Shown here one piece after another: positions 1-12,600 of a DNA stretch of 64,000 nt; position 1 is the first letter of the stretch, and each line of letters opens with the position of its first letter. The translations under genes were made by a program, and so were the position numbers. The stretch covers positions 1-64,000 of the forward strand of contig JADHYV010000038.1 of the NCBI GenBank assembly GCA_027604705.1, read 5' to 3'. The notes below the pieces were generated by a model. It searched no databases, was not told the DNA's origin, and saw only the letters and a list, made by a program, of their open reading frames with translations. This stretch comes from Allomyces arbusculus (lineage: Eukaryota; Blastocladiomycota; Blastocladiomycetes; Blastocladiales; Blastocladiaceae).

Positions 1-222
1 ACCTAAAAACCTAAAACCTAACCTAACCTAAAACCTAAAACCTAAAAACCTAAAACCTAAACCTAACCTAACCTAAAAACCTAAAAACCTAAAACCTAAA
101 AACCTAAAAAAACCTAACCTAAAAACCTAAAAAAAACCTAAAAACCTAAAACCTAAAAACCTAAAACCTAAAAAACCTAAAACCTAAAACCTAACCTAAA
201 AACCTAACCTAAAAACCTAAAC
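1..222. repeat. Telomere-like repeat array, CCTAA(A)n
   Basis: About 31 head-to-tail units start with CCT and carry two to seven A residues, so the period varies from 5 to 10 bases. The C-rich strand reads 5' to 3' at base 1, the expected orientation for the left end of a chromosome. The G-strand unit is T(2-7)AGG, with two G residues rather than the common TTAGGG. The variable A count could be real or could reflect homopolymer error in sequencing. Confidence 0.85.
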
Positions 223-260
223 CTTAAAAAAAAAAAAATAAAACAAAACACAAAAAAAAA
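223..260. other. A-rich junction between telomere array and transposon
   Basis: A degenerate A-rich stretch with a few C and T residues links the last CCT unit to the transposase reading frame. It looks like decayed telomeric repeat or a poly-A junction. No target-site duplication or inverted repeat could be recognised. Confidence 0.5.
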
Positions 261-1629
261 GTGCTCTACTTCAAGGCCATGCCTGGCAAGACATTGCACA
301 GCAAGGGACATGTCCTCACAGGGCTCATGCAGGTGAAGGATCCTGTCACAGTCCTGATTGAGTGCAACTTGGCCAGTGGCAAGATGAACCCACTGCTCAT
401 GATCAGCTCTGCCAAGCAGCCACATGCACTCAAGGACTTTTTGCATGACCCCAACTTTGAAGAGAAGTGGTTGATCTGATGGCAATTGAGTTCCAAGGTG
501 TGGATGACCAGTGCCCTGTGGACTGATTAGCTCCATGCGTGGGATATGGAGCTGGAGAAGGAGGACTGCCATGTTTTGCTGCTCATTGACAACTGCTCAG
601 TGCACATGGACCCCATGACACTTGGCCTCTGGCGCATCTGTATTGAGTATTTCCTGCCAAACTGCATGTTGGTGCTTCAGCTGTGTGACAGCAGCATCAT
701 TTGCACCTTCAAGGTGCACTACCACCAGCACCTGGCGTTGTTGGTGCTTGGCATGACGATTGCAGCCAAGAAGGAGAAGGAGAAGAGGGTTTGTGAAGCT
801 GCTGAAGATGCAGCACTCACTGTGGCACTGATTGAGGTTGCAGCAGGCATGGGAATTGCACAGTATGAGGATCTTCAGCCAGGTGTCAATGCTGATTACA
901 GCTCCAGTGCCACTGATGGGGACAGGGGTGCACAGGAATGTGACAAGGAGGACAGTGGCATGGTGGATAGTGATGATGAAGAGATTTCAACTGCAGGCTC
1001 CATGCCCATGAGCGCCACAGTCAAGCTGCTGTCTGTGACCATTGTTGAGGCCTTGCATCTCATCAAGCACGTGTGGGAGAACATGTCGCCAGTGATGGTT
1101 TTGAATTGCTGGGCTCACATGGGGCTTCTCCTACACCCCTGCGCTGCTTGCAAGGGCCCCCCAGGCTGTGGGTCCAGCAGCATTGCTGGCAGTGGCTGAC
1201 GCAGCAGCTGTAGACATTGGCTCGGCCAAGACGGACACGGATAAGTTGCTGGACCTCATTGCCAAGGCTGCCAGCATCCTGTGGCAGGAGCTGGGAACTG
1301 CAGCCAAGTGGTTTGATGTGGAGAAGGAGCTGCAGGCTGGTGAACTGGTCACAGAACCGCCAAACTGGCAGGAGCGCTTGATTGAGGCCATGGTTGCAGA
1401 GGGATTACTCGCGCCACACGGCCACAGCGCTGCTGCAGATGGCGTCCTTGAGGGTGTGACAGCTCCACCTGACATGAGTGCTGTGCCCATGACCATGATG
1501 CACAGAGAGCTCAAAGCTGATTGCTTGAACACGCTCGCGGACGCTGCGCGGAAAACGGAGTTGTTGGGCTGTCGTGGAGCGACGGGATTGATTCATTTAG
1601 TGATGGGGGAGGTGGAGAGTGAGAAGTGA
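261..1629 (+). pseudogene. Truncated pogo/Tigger-type DDE transposase
   Basis: The reading frame matches the DDE_1 superfamily endonuclease core of pogo/Tigger/Jerky-type DNA transposons. Visible landmarks are the MPGKTL stretch that normally follows the first catalytic Asp, the LLLIDN block with the second Asp (near 575), the LQLCDSSI block matching LQPLDQGI with the third Asp (near 690), and a C-terminal W-x3-S-x2-M-x-L-NCW motif (near 1075-1110). The N-terminal CENP-B/HTH part and the first catalytic Asp are missing because the telomere begins there. It is broken by in-frame stops at 477-479 (TGA) and 528-530 (TAG) and by a frameshift near 1125, after which the alternative frame stays open to 1629. 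GC content is lower than in the flanking host genes. No terminal inverted repeat was found. Confidence 0.75.
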
Positions 1630-2899
1630 GGGGGGCGATGTTGGTTCTGGATGAGGGTTGGTGTTGTTGGAGCGCGCTTGCGCGCGGATGGAGAGCCTGC
1701 CAGAGGGAACGATTTTGGACCAAAAAGAATGTATTCTACCATGTTTCTTTCCTTTCTCGCGGATGTTGCACGGAGTCGCGACGTCGCAGGAACCGTCAAA
1801 AGTGGTGCTGGCTCTGCTCGAGGCGGGCGGGGTTCGAACGTCGGACCAGGGCCTCTACAATGAAGATTCGCTACAGTGAACAAAATTTTCACTTCACTGC
1901 ACAGCGAACCCACTGTACTGGTGCAGATCGCGCGGAGGAGCGTGAGGTGGAACGCGCCTGGTTGGCGCGGCCAGCAGCAAGGAAAAGAACACTTCAACAG
2001 CAAGATTATGCGCCGAATTTTCGGCATGGATGTGGGTCAGCGCGGTGTGCTGGATCGTGCAATGGGGAACCCTGCGAAATGGGAGGGGGAACTCGAGCGT
2101 GTGCGCGCCAATATGATAGGGACAGAGCGAGCGTGTCCGGGGCCGGCCGCCCGTGAATTCTGGCTGCTGCCGTCCATTAAAAACGACCGGGAAAACACTA
2201 GGCGCGCCAGAAACAATGCGTCTTGCCTTGCGTCTCTCGGGCGCCGCCATGATCAGGTGTTTCTTGCTCTTCTTGCTCGCTCGTCGTTGCCGTGGCCAAA
2301 CTCCATCCCGCGAACCGTGAAGGTCGTGCTGTGATCACGTCGTGACGCTGACGCTCGTCGACACGCCGATCACCTGCTGCCGCACCCGGCGCGCAGGCTG
2401 CGCACGCAGTGTCGAGCGGGATCGGGGGTGTTCTGGTGCCAGGCATGAAGCTGCAGCAAGTGTCGTGGTGTGAGGGGACGGACGTGTCCAATCAGTGTTG
2501 TCCAATATCGTCCTGCAGTGGGTCGATTGTCACTTCTGACGAGCACCCGCATATCGCGTACGAAGCGCAGCGGCACACGATGTGGACTGAAGTGCGATAC
2601 GGCCAAAGCTCGACCTGAGTGCTGCCAACGCCAGGACTGCACAAAAAATGTCAATGACGAGTGAATGGAGGTGCGAAGCAACCTGTCGTCTGGCCTGCCG
2701 ACCACAGCGTTCCAGTCACAAACAACTGAACAAATGCCCACGATTAGCGGCAAGCAGACTGGTTTGGTTGGCAGCAGTCGGCCAAGAGTCACAATCCATA
2801 TTTGCAAAATTAAACGGGGAGGGGGGGGGGGGGGGAGGGAACGAAATTATGTACGAGCCAAACACCAAACCAACTCACGACACACGACCCCGTTGGACC
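1630..2899. other. Subtelomeric stretch, no gene recognised
   Basis: Several short open frames overlap here on both strands, but none has a recognisable domain or plausible composition. A TTCGAAC heptamer near 1830 resembles a tRNA T-loop, but no cloverleaf forms around it. A run of 15 G lies at 2821-2835, just beyond the 3' end of the RanBP1 gene. Confidence 0.5.
2821..2835. repeat. G15 homopolymer
   Basis: An uninterrupted run of 15 G, flanked by GGGGA and AGGGA, lies 65 bases beyond the RanBP1 stop codon. Confidence 0.9.
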
Positions 2900-3806
2900 T
2901 TACTCGTCCTTCTTGACCGGCGCCGCCGTCTCGTCAGCAGCCTTCTTGGCCTCCTCGTCCTTCTTCTCCTCCTTCTTGGCCTCCTCGGCCTTCTTCGACC
3001 CGGCCTCGGCAACGACATCGCCCGCATCGTGCTCGGCCTTGGGCTGCGCGGCATCGCCCGGCTTGGCCGTACCCGCGACAAGGGCAGCGTTCCACTTTTG
3101 CGCCTCCTCAAACTTGGCCTTGAACCGCTGCGCGTTCTCAGCGTTCGCAAACCGAATCGCCAGCATCTCGGGCTTGACCTCCTCCTCGGAGAAGTCGGCA
3201 AGCGCCGTCCACACCCACGACCGGTCCGACCCAACATTGGGCGCGAGCTTCATGTCCTCGGTGATGATATGGTTGGCGCAGATCTTGAGCGTCTTGTCGC
3301 GGCGCATCAACACGCGGATCTTGCCCGTCGACTGGTTCAGCATCAGGCGCATGTCGCCGGTGCCGCGCTCCTTCCATTCGACCGCGGGCTTGTCGAAGCG
3401 GAAGAGCTTGGCGCGCCTAGGTTGGGTTGGAAAGGCGGACAGAGTCAGCGTCGATGCCTCGCAATAGCGGGATTGAAAGGGCGGGCGGTCGGGCTCGGAA
3501 AAGCGTACATCTTGAAAATCGGCACCTCGTCCTCCTCGAACGTCTTGACCTCGACCTCCTTGAGCGTGATGACCGGCTCAAAGTGCACATCGGGCTCGGC
3601 CTCGTCGACCTTCTCCTAATTCGGCGATCGCCAGAGACGCGTCAGCATCATCGCCGCGACAAATCGCGGCGCGGCGCGGTGCGGTGGTCGGCACGGTCGG
3701 CACCACGAGGTCGGTCGGTCGCCGGCGCGTGCAGGCAGTGGCGGGGGGTGCTACGCACCTCCTCGGTGTGCTGGACGGCGACGGTGGGCTCGGTGGCGCT
3801 CGACAT
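2900..3806 (-). CDS. RANBP1: Ran-binding protein 1 (RanBP1/Yrb1)
   Basis: This is the cytoplasmic Ran-GTP binding co-factor that helps RanGAP disassemble export complexes. Three exons are inferred on the minus strand: 3806-3759, 3615-3509 and 3416-2900, joined by GT-AG introns of 143 and 92 nt, giving 223 residues. After a short acidic N-terminus the protein shows the RanBD1 signature: DVHFEPV (about residue 24), then [10 protein letters not shown] across the second splice, [27 protein letters not shown], and a final [12 protein letters not shown] block. The last 60 residues are Lys/Glu/Ala-rich, the usual charged tail. Both splices keep conserved motifs intact, which supports the model. The start is the first ATG before the acidic leader. 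Its 3' end lies 65 bases from a poly-G run. Confidence 0.93.
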
Positions 3807-4292
3807 GGTGCGTTGCAGGAAGTTGGGTCGGGGTTCGTCGAGCTGGAGGGTCGAGATCCGGCAACAGGAGAACGGCGAAATGCAACACGATGACGACGGC
3901 TGGCTCTGCAGGTGCGGTCGACCGCCTCTCTCGCCTTTGCAAAAGAAAAGCAAGCCCAAATCTTCAGATTCGAGGCAAAAAAAGGAAGAGGCTCCTGGCG
4001 ACGGTCCACGTGAGGGCAGCGTGACCGCGACGCGTCGGGAGACACTTTGTTGCGGCGTTGGGAGACAGAACCACCACCGCAACGCCATTGGCGAACACGG
4101 CGTGAAAGGACGCGAGAGGACGACAGGGCGGCGTGATCGTGAGAGGGGGCGGCGAGATAACAACGGCGACGACGACGACGACAACGACGGCGACAGCAAT
4201 CATCACATCGCCCCATTAATTCCATCTCATTCAAGTTTGCCACAATAGATACAGTCTCCTCCACCATCCCCTTCCTGTCCACCCGGTAGTCT
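3807..4292. other. Intergenic region upstream of RanBP1
   Basis: This 486-base gap separates the RanBP1 start from the 3' end of the giant repeat gene on the same strand. It should hold the RanBP1 promoter and the giant gene's terminator. A short GAC/GAT-rich microsatellite lies at about 4165-4200. No gene is seen. Confidence 0.5.
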
Positions 4293-7200
4293 TCACGCCC
4301 CTCGCTCGCGCAATTCCTGTGCCGACCTGGCCACCGACGCGGGCAGCGGCACTTGTGCCGGCATCGCATCATTCTCCTCCTTGCCCTTGGCCGCCAAGTG
4401 CCGCGGCGTCGACTCGTGCTCATCTGCGAGCCGCGAGCGCGACCCAGCCACCGACGCCGGCAGCGGCATATACACCGCGTTGGTTGCGGTAAACTCCAGC
4501 CCCTGGCTCGGCGCGCGCCGCGGTGCTGCTGTCACCGTATCACGGCTCCCCGCGACCGACGGCGGCAGCGGCACGTCTGCCGCGGCTGGACCAATGATTC
4601 GCGCACGCGGACTGCGCGAAGCCGCAATGGATGCTGACGCTGGTCGGCTCGGCGCCTTGGCCGTGGCCGGCAGCGGTGCGGCACTGCCCGGCCGCAACGC
4701 CACCGTGCCGCGCGACGCCGGCAACGTGACCCCCGCGGCAGCGGCGATCGACTCGCCCGACTCGACGGCGCGCAACGACAAGACCGAAGCGCTTTGCGCG
4801 AGCTTGCTCTTGTTCAGGTTCTGCGCCGACCGCGCGCCCGAGAGCGGCGTGCGCGATACGGTGGACGGCGATTGTCGCCCCTTCTGGCCGGAAAGGACTT
4901 CAGTAGACGCGTACGTGGACGCTGGGAGCGGCACACTTGTCGGTCCGGCACGCGACTTGTGCGCCGACCGGATCGAACTGGCGGATCCTTGCCGCCGCGT
5001 CGTTTCTGCTGCGGCCAGGTTGGCTACGGACGCTGGCAGCGGGGCTGCCAGTGCTTCGTCCAACCCGCCGAGAATCGACTGCAGCGCTGCAGGTTCGGCA
5101 TGGTTGCGGTCCGCAAGGGACGACGTCGATGCCGGGAGGGCTGTCTCGGCCGCGAGCCGGATACTGCGCCGGGACGGCGACTTGCTTGCGGGCAACGTTG
5201 AGGGTGACTGCGGGCGCTGCGCGAGCGTGTCGTGCGACGCGTCATTGGTGCGGGTGCGGTCTTCAGCAGCACTAGAGCTCGGCCGTGACGTGCGCGGCGC
5301 GAAACTGGTGTCGTCGAGTTTTTGGGACGCGGCCAAGGATGGAGGCAGTGAAACGGCACTTGAATTGGGGTCTGCATGCAAATCCGCGGGCGCAGAAGCT
5401 TGACGCTCGTCTACAGGCCGGCTTCTGGTGAGAAACGAACTTGAACAAAGAAGAACGTCGAAGTAGGTACCAGCGTGCAGTTCGTGCGACAGGCTCTTTG
5501 CTAACGCTACCGACGGCTCCGCCGAGAGCGGGAGCGCCGTGCCGCGCGCGAGCACCGACGATCGGGACCCGGCCAGCGAGTTCCTCGCCGACGACGCGCG
5601 TGACATTGCCACCGAACTTGCGGTCGACAATGGCAGCGGCACTGCATCCGCCTCGCGCGCCGTGGTATCGCTATCGTGCCTCGCCACTGAACGCGGCCGC
5701 AAGACATCGGCAGACCGCGGCGGTGAGTTGGGGAGCGGCAGGTCCATGTTGTTTGTCGACAGCGACCAGTCAGCCATTTGCTGCGACTCGCGCGTCTCCT
5801 CCAAATGCTCGTCTCCCGTCGGCAGCATGTCGAGCAGCTCACTGGTGGCAGGGAACGACATGGACATGAGTTGGCTCGTATCGAGTGGCGCGTCGGGCAC
5901 CAACGAGGAGCTGCCAAATGACGGCCGTGGCCCAGCACCGGCCAGGAGCGAGTCGATAAAGGAGCCGGGGACAGTTGTCAGGGTCTGAGACGCTGCGACC
6001 GACGCGGGCAGCGGAACTGCCTCAGGCATTGTTCGCGAGTCCTCCAGCATGAGCCGCGACCCGGATGCACGCGTGCTCGGTGCGAGTCTTTGCGACGCTG
6101 CGACCGACGCGGGAAGGGCGAAACCAGCAGGATCCAATGTCGGTTCGACGTCGGCCTCGATTTTCTCGGTTGCTGCGGAACTCGACAAACTCGAGCAGCC
6201 AGCCGACTCGGGTGGCTCCTCGGCCAGCGGACCGGCGTGCGAGGAGTAGACCGACGGCGGCAGAGTGACACGCTCGGGGTTGACCTGCGACACCGGATCC
6301 TCGGTCGGGGGCGCGACATGGGCGAGGTTTGTCGAAACGAGTTCGGAATAGTGAACTTCAGCGTTTCCCGGCGGCAAAAGGGGCAGCGGCCCTTTTACCT
6401 CAACAGCCGCCCGATTCAACTCCGGTGCGGCCGCAACCGCATCATCAAACGCCAACGTTTGCGACGCCGCGACAGAGGCCGGAAGCGGCACCAGGCACGG
6501 CTCGTCTTGATCGACCTGCTGATCCCGCTCGACCCGTTCGTTGCCCCGAGGTGCGACCAGCTGCTGCAACGCCGCGACCGATGCCGGCAACTGAACCCCA
6601 CGTGGATCCAACGCCAACTGCGCATTACTGCTGCTGCTGTCGTTCGGCAATCTGGCGGTCGAGCTCGACGCGGCCCGGCCCGACGCAGCGAGCACGTCAC
6701 ACGACGCCATGACCGACGCCGGCATCGGCACATTCACGTGCATGTCGCCCACGTACGACTGGGAGAGGCTGAAGTTGTCAGCATTCGACACGTCGGCACG
6801 GCTGGCATCACTGCTCCTTGGACGGTCGAGGAGGAGGGCCTGGGACGCGGCCACAGACGCGGGGAGCTGCATGTTTGCGGGGTGAGTCGATTCGGCTCGT
6901 GGCAAGGCCATCGGTGCGCCCGAATACGTCTTTCTCGTCAGGCTCGCCAGAGACGGTGCCATTGAGGCCGGCAGCGGTACGTTGGCGTGCATGTCGCCAT
7001 GGTATTCGGTGCTCTGGTGCAAATCGAGCGCTTGGGCGCGCTCTTCAAAGAGGATCGTAGACTGCGTGAGTTCGCGGTGCGACGACACCGACACAGACTC
7101 GGTGGGCCCAACCGACTCTGCTCGATCCGTCGATGTGCTCGGGTCGAGACCGGTTCCGGCCAAGCTGGTGAGCGACGGCATGATTGATTCGGGAAGCGGC

Positions 7201-10200
7201 ACATTGGCGTGCATGTCACCACGGTATTCACCGCCATCTTGGTCCGAATCCAAGTCTCGTGCCCGCTCTGCAAAAAGAATCGTGGACTGCGTGAGCTCGT
7301 GGCGCGACGACGACGCGACCTCAACGGGCCCGGTCAAGTTGGCGAGTGACGGCGCCATTGATTCGGGAAGCGGAACATTGGGGTGCATGTCGCCACGGTA
7401 TTCGCTTTCTTCCTCGAGTTCCAGGGCGCGCGCCCGTTCGTTCAAGAGAATCGTAGAATGCGTGAGTTCACGGTGTGGCGTGACCGCGGCGAGGTCCTCA
7501 GTTTTTGGTGCAACCGTCGCAGCGCTTTGTCTCGACTCGGTGAGGTTTAGCAACGATGAGACCACCGAGTTCGGGAGCGGCACGTTGGTGTGCATGTCGC
7601 CGAGGTACTCGCCACGCGGCTTCATTTCGAGTGCGCAAGCTCGCTCCTCGAACAGAATCGTCGATTGCGTGACATCGCGGCGTGGTGCGGACGCGACGGG
7701 AGCTGGTAGCTCGTCCGGTGCACTGGCAAGCATCTGAGAGGCCGCAACCGAGGCCGGAAGCGCAATCGATGCTGGTTGCGCGGCATGACTCGCGACCGAC
7801 TCGATCGATCCAGTGTCGCGCAGCAACTGCAGTGACGCGGCAACGGAAGCGGGCAGCGCGTGCGCGTGCGGTTGCACGGCTGCTTCATTGACGGAGGCGT
7901 GGACGGCCAACGACATGGACGCACCAATCGACATTGGTAGAGGCACGCGTACCGCGTTGTTGTCGTCATGAATTGCTTCGACGTTGGAAGCGGAAGCGGT
8001 ATTGCCCGAGGCACTTTCGTTCAAAACGTTCAATGACGACGCAATCGAGTGCGGAAGCGAGACGGCGGTAGCGTCAGAATCCGGGGTCGGCTCGTTCTTG
8101 ACCAGAAGCGCGGCTGCAAGCGGTGCAAGTACTGCTGCCGGCGGCGTGGACAACGCTTCACGAGAGGCGGCCACCGAGGCAGGCAGTGGGACTTGGCCAA
8201 AATCAATCGAGCCCGACTTGGACGCACGGGCACTGGACCCGGCAAGAGCCGCGTCGTCTCGTGCAGATGTTGGCCGGTCACTGGCTGGCAAGTTCGCCAT
8301 CGACTCGGGCTCAGTTTTACTCAGCGCGTTCAACGACGCTGCGACGGAAGCTGGCAGCGGCACATCGTGAGCGAGGGTGCCATGGTCGTCGTCGACCGGT
8401 TTGATTGTCGGACCCGTCGCGTCATCCTTGGCAAATCTGCTCGAGTTCAAGAGCTCGCGCGACGCACTGACAGATTCCGGGAGCGCGACAGCGGCGGCCG
8501 AAACCAGTACGTCCCGAGACTTCGAATCGGCAAGCGTGTTCATCGACGCTGCGACCGACGCAGGCAACGGAACGAGTCGCGGGCTGGCCGGGTCACTGCC
8601 ACCTTTGAGCGGGATTCTTTCAATCACCGCGTTGTTGTTCCACGATTCTGACGGCGATCCCGGCTCGAGTGTGCCGTCCGACTGCGGGATCGAGGCAGCG
8701 TCAGAGACACTGTCGAGGATCATGGATGCCGCGACCGATGCTGGAAGTGGAACAAATCGCGGGCTCGACGCATTGTCGCCACGCTCTTCCTCATGAACCG
8801 ACGCCGTGTCGTTGAGCAGCGCCATCGATGCGGCTACGGAAGCTGGCAGAGGAACACTGTGAGCCAATCCGGCCGTGCTCGTGGCTGCGAGGCCCGAGTC
8901 AGGCAACGACATGGTTACCGACGCGGGGAGCGATGTGCCGAGCGGGTCGGCTGATCGCGTCAATTCCGCGTCCACGCCGCCAAAGAGCATTTGCGACGCG
9001 GCCACCGAGGCCGGGAGCGGGACAAAACGCGCCTCCGCTGACCTGTTGGTCTGATCTTCGACAGAACCGACGCGGTCGCTTAGCAACACGGTCGAGGCCG
9101 CGACCGAGGCCGGGAGAGCACATTGGCTTGGGTCGACGGGCACCTCGGCAATACTGGACCTGGAACTGGCGAGAACGGCCGTGGATGCTGCAACCGATGC
9201 GGGTATTGGCACTTGATCGGCGTCGGCCTCGCCCATCACCAGCGGGTCAGTCGCAGCCGAACCAGCGAGCTGAACGGTCGAGGCCACGGAAACAGGGATC
9301 GGGACAGAATGCGGACTGAGTGCCGAGTCGTCAGGACCGTTGGCCAAGATCATGGATACTGCGACGGATGCGGGCATGGCAACAATTCTCGGGTCAATAG
9401 AGTGCGGCTCGTTGTCTTCGCGTGGGGAGCTCGCCGCCAGACCATGCTCAGGTCCCGTCACCTGCGGCACATCGTGGACAGACGCATCGGCGCTGTCAAC
9501 GACCGGTATCAGCGCTTGCGAGGCCGTCACGGACACTGGAAGCAGCGCGTTCAGAGCCACAGCCAAATCAGTACGACTTGGGGAAGTCGACCAAATTTCA
9601 GAGCCCTGTAGCAGCTCCGACGCTGGAACGGAATGCGGGAGCGGAGCACCGAGCGCAGACGCAATATGATCGTCGACAACGAGTTGCTGGGATGCGGCGA
9701 CCGACGCGGGCAGTTGCGTGGCAATGGCCGCTGCGGTCAGATTGTTGAGACTGCCACGGTCGGCAACAGACGCAGAATCGGAGGTATCTCCATCGACGAC
9801 ACGTCTTTGGGATGCCACGACCGAGGCCGGGAGCGCGATGCCAGCAGGGCGGTCCATAACGTCGTCAACGCTCGACGCAGCAGGCAACGGCGCCAACTCG
9901 TTTGATGCGGCCGGAACAGACTCGACCTCAGCCCCACGCGGCCCATCGGCGAGCATCTGCGACGCGGCGAGCGAAAGTGGAAGTAGTGCGCCAGCTGCCA
10001 CTTCTGTGAGGCGGCCGTGACTTGCCGAGAGCGTCTGCGACGCGAACCTTGATGAGGGTAGCGGAACTGACACAGGATCTACGTCGAGGTGAACGGCAGG
10101 TGCCAATGATTGTGATGCCGCGACCGACACGGGCAGCGCGATCCCGGCCGCCAAGCCCGATACACTCTCGCGGCTCTCTGTGAGGACCTGTGACACAGGT

Positions 10201-12600
10201 GCCGACAACGGGCGCGAATCCGTCGGTGTCGCGTCGGCCGTCGCGACTTGCGCGGCCAGTTGCTGCGTTTCGAGGGGCGGAGCCGACGCGTTCTCGGTAG
10301 CCGGGTTCGCGACGTTCGTGCAGCTGTGACCCAAAGGCTGTGACACGGCGACGGGCAGGGGAAGCGGGAGCTCGCTCGCGTCGCGCAACAAGTCGGATCG
10401 GCACGTCAACATCTGTGACGCGGCCACCGATGCCGGAAGCGCCATGCCGGCGGCCACATCCACGATTTGGTCGTCGCTTGCAGCCCGTTCCTGCAAATCA
10501 GTCGCAGTCAAGTCCATTCGGCGGGACTCGACGCTGTCGACTTCAGGTGGTGGCAAAATGGTCGACGCGGCGACCGACGCTGGAAGGGCAATGCCAGCGG
10601 CGTTTGCAGCCAACTGATCGTGGCTCGCAGGCTGGTGAGCGGGAACCGTAGGTAGCACGTCGTGGGGTTCGTCGCGGTTGCGCGTCAAGAGCTGGGGCGC
10701 GGCCGCTGATACTGGCAAAACGATCCCAACAGTAGCATTCGCCAAATGGTCGTGACTCGTGGCGTTCGACAGCGTCGGCGACAACGCCAAGGCCTGCGAC
10801 GCCGCGACCGAGGCCGGAAACGCTTGCCTAGCGGCCATTTCGAGCGAGTCGCGACTCCGGGCCAACATTTGTGACGACGACGATGACAACAGTGCAGGTT
10901 CCACCTCGACTCTTAGGCTCTGCGAAGCCGCGACCGACACCGGGAGCGGGACCGCAAGAGCGCCGTGCGAAATGTCGTCGTTGCTGTGTGCCAACATCTG
11001 CGACACCACACCAGACGCGGGCAGGGCGACGCCCGCGGCGCTCGTCAAATGGTCGTCACCGGCGGAAGGCCGCCCCGGCACTTCAGACGTTGTCGCTAAC
11101 GGCTGTTCGAGTGCGACGTCGTCGCCACGAGCCAAGGTCTGCGACGCAGCGATGGACGCGGGCAGAGCAATACCCGCAGCGTTCGTCAAATGGTCGTCAC
11201 TGACAGCCGGTTTCAATGGGGCATCGGCTGATGCCTTGTGAGACTGGTCGGCGCTTGTCGACGCGACGTGATCGTCCCTGCGCGCCAGGGTTTGCGATGC
11301 AGCCACCGACGCCGGAAGAGCAGCGCCGATCGCGCTTGCCACACGCTCCGCCGACTGCGACGGCGCAACCGCAGTGATTGGCGGCTGTTCATAGGAGGGT
11401 GACGTGGTAGAATCGTCGATACTAGCCAAAACTTGCGACACGGCGACCGACACAGGAAGAGCGACGCCCGCGACGCTCGTCAAATGATCATTGCTGATAG
11501 CTGGTTGCGAATCGTGGATCGGCGCGGCAGAATCGTCGTGACGAGCCAGAACTTGCGATGCAGCCACAGATGCGGGCAGAGCGATGCATGTGGCGCTCGC
11601 CAAATGGTCGTTGCTGGTGATCGGCTGTGTGGGTGCATCGACTGGTGCTACCAATGGCTCTTCTTGAATCGACGGTGAAACAGGCTCGTCGCCGCGACCC
11701 AAGACCTGCGACGCGGCCACCGACACGGGGCAAGCGACGCCAGCGGCGCTCGCCAAATGATCGCTACTTGCGGCTAGTGCTTCCTCGTGAACGACGGCCG
11801 AACCGGTTTCGTTGCTGCACGAAGACGATGCTTGCGCCGCCGCCACAGACGTCAACATCGCGATCCCAGCGGCGCCCGCCAGCAGGCCGATTCCGGGAAC
11901 CAGCGGGACCGGCGCGACCGTCACTCCGGTCGGGTGGGAACGCGTCCCAAGCGCGACATCGCCGCGACTGCCCAGCAGCGCTTGCGACGCCGCGACCGAC
12001 GCGGGAAGCGCAACGCCGGCAGCGCTGGTCAAATGCTCGTGACTGGCAGTCGTCTTGGTCGCTGCTGCCGCCGGAGCAGCGCGCATCGGCTCGGAAATCG
12101 CGTCGGCGGTGCTTTCGGCCGGTTGACGCGCCAGGATGTGTGACGGCGCGGCCGACGCGGGGAGTTCAACACTCGCCGAGGTGGTCGCGAGATGACTGTC
12201 ACTCTGCGCCGCGCGAACATGTGGCGTGGTCTCGTCATGGCCATGGGCCAAGTTTTGCGACGCGGCGACCGAGGCCGAGAGCGGCGTGTGTGTAGCAAGG
12301 GTACCGTGACTGTCCGCGATCGGCACCGCGGGAGCATCGGTTGACGTGGCAGCCACCGGCTCTTGCTGAACTGCCACGGGCACGGGCGCGGGTGCGTCTC
12401 CTTGGACCGTCTCCGGCGCTTCCTCCACCAGCACATCATCACGGCTCTCGACCAGCATTTGCGACGCGGCCACAGACGCTGGGAGAGCCGTTGTCGTCGC
12501 CGCCGTCAAATCCGTGCGCGACGCGGCCGACTTGGGCGAGGATACATCAAGTGCCGACTTGACCAGGAGCACCGACGCGGCGACGGATGCCGGAATCGCG
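4293..12600 (-). repeat. Protein-level repeat array, [L/I/M]P-x-S-[V/I/M]-x-x-S
   Basis: About 65 copies of a nine-to-twelve-residue motif lie within the giant exon. The commonest form is LPASVAASQxL. Conserved positions are Pro-2, Ser-4, the following Val/Ile/Met and Ser-8, with a Leu two or three residues later. Spacers are acidic, Ser/Asp/Ala-rich and unrelated to each other. Average spacing is about 41 residues. Copies toward 6720-7680 belong to a longer 50-70 residue unit with TQSTILFEERA and GDMH segments. Confidence 0.85.

Noticed and set aside
1780-1860. Possible tRNA: a GGTTCGAAC T-loop-like word at about 1828
   Set aside because: No 5-bp T-stem pairs around the loop on either strand, and no D-arm or acceptor stem can be drawn.
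2648-3619. Long plus-strand open frame of 323 codons, Arg/Leu-rich
   Set aside because: It is antisense to RanBP1 and its leucine runs are the reverse of Lys/Glu codons in the RanBP1 tail.
4293-12600. DNA satellite or assembly artefact as explanation for the repeat array
   Set aside because: Copies differ strongly in DNA and spacer length, the frame never breaks over 11 kb, and the motif is kept only at protein level.
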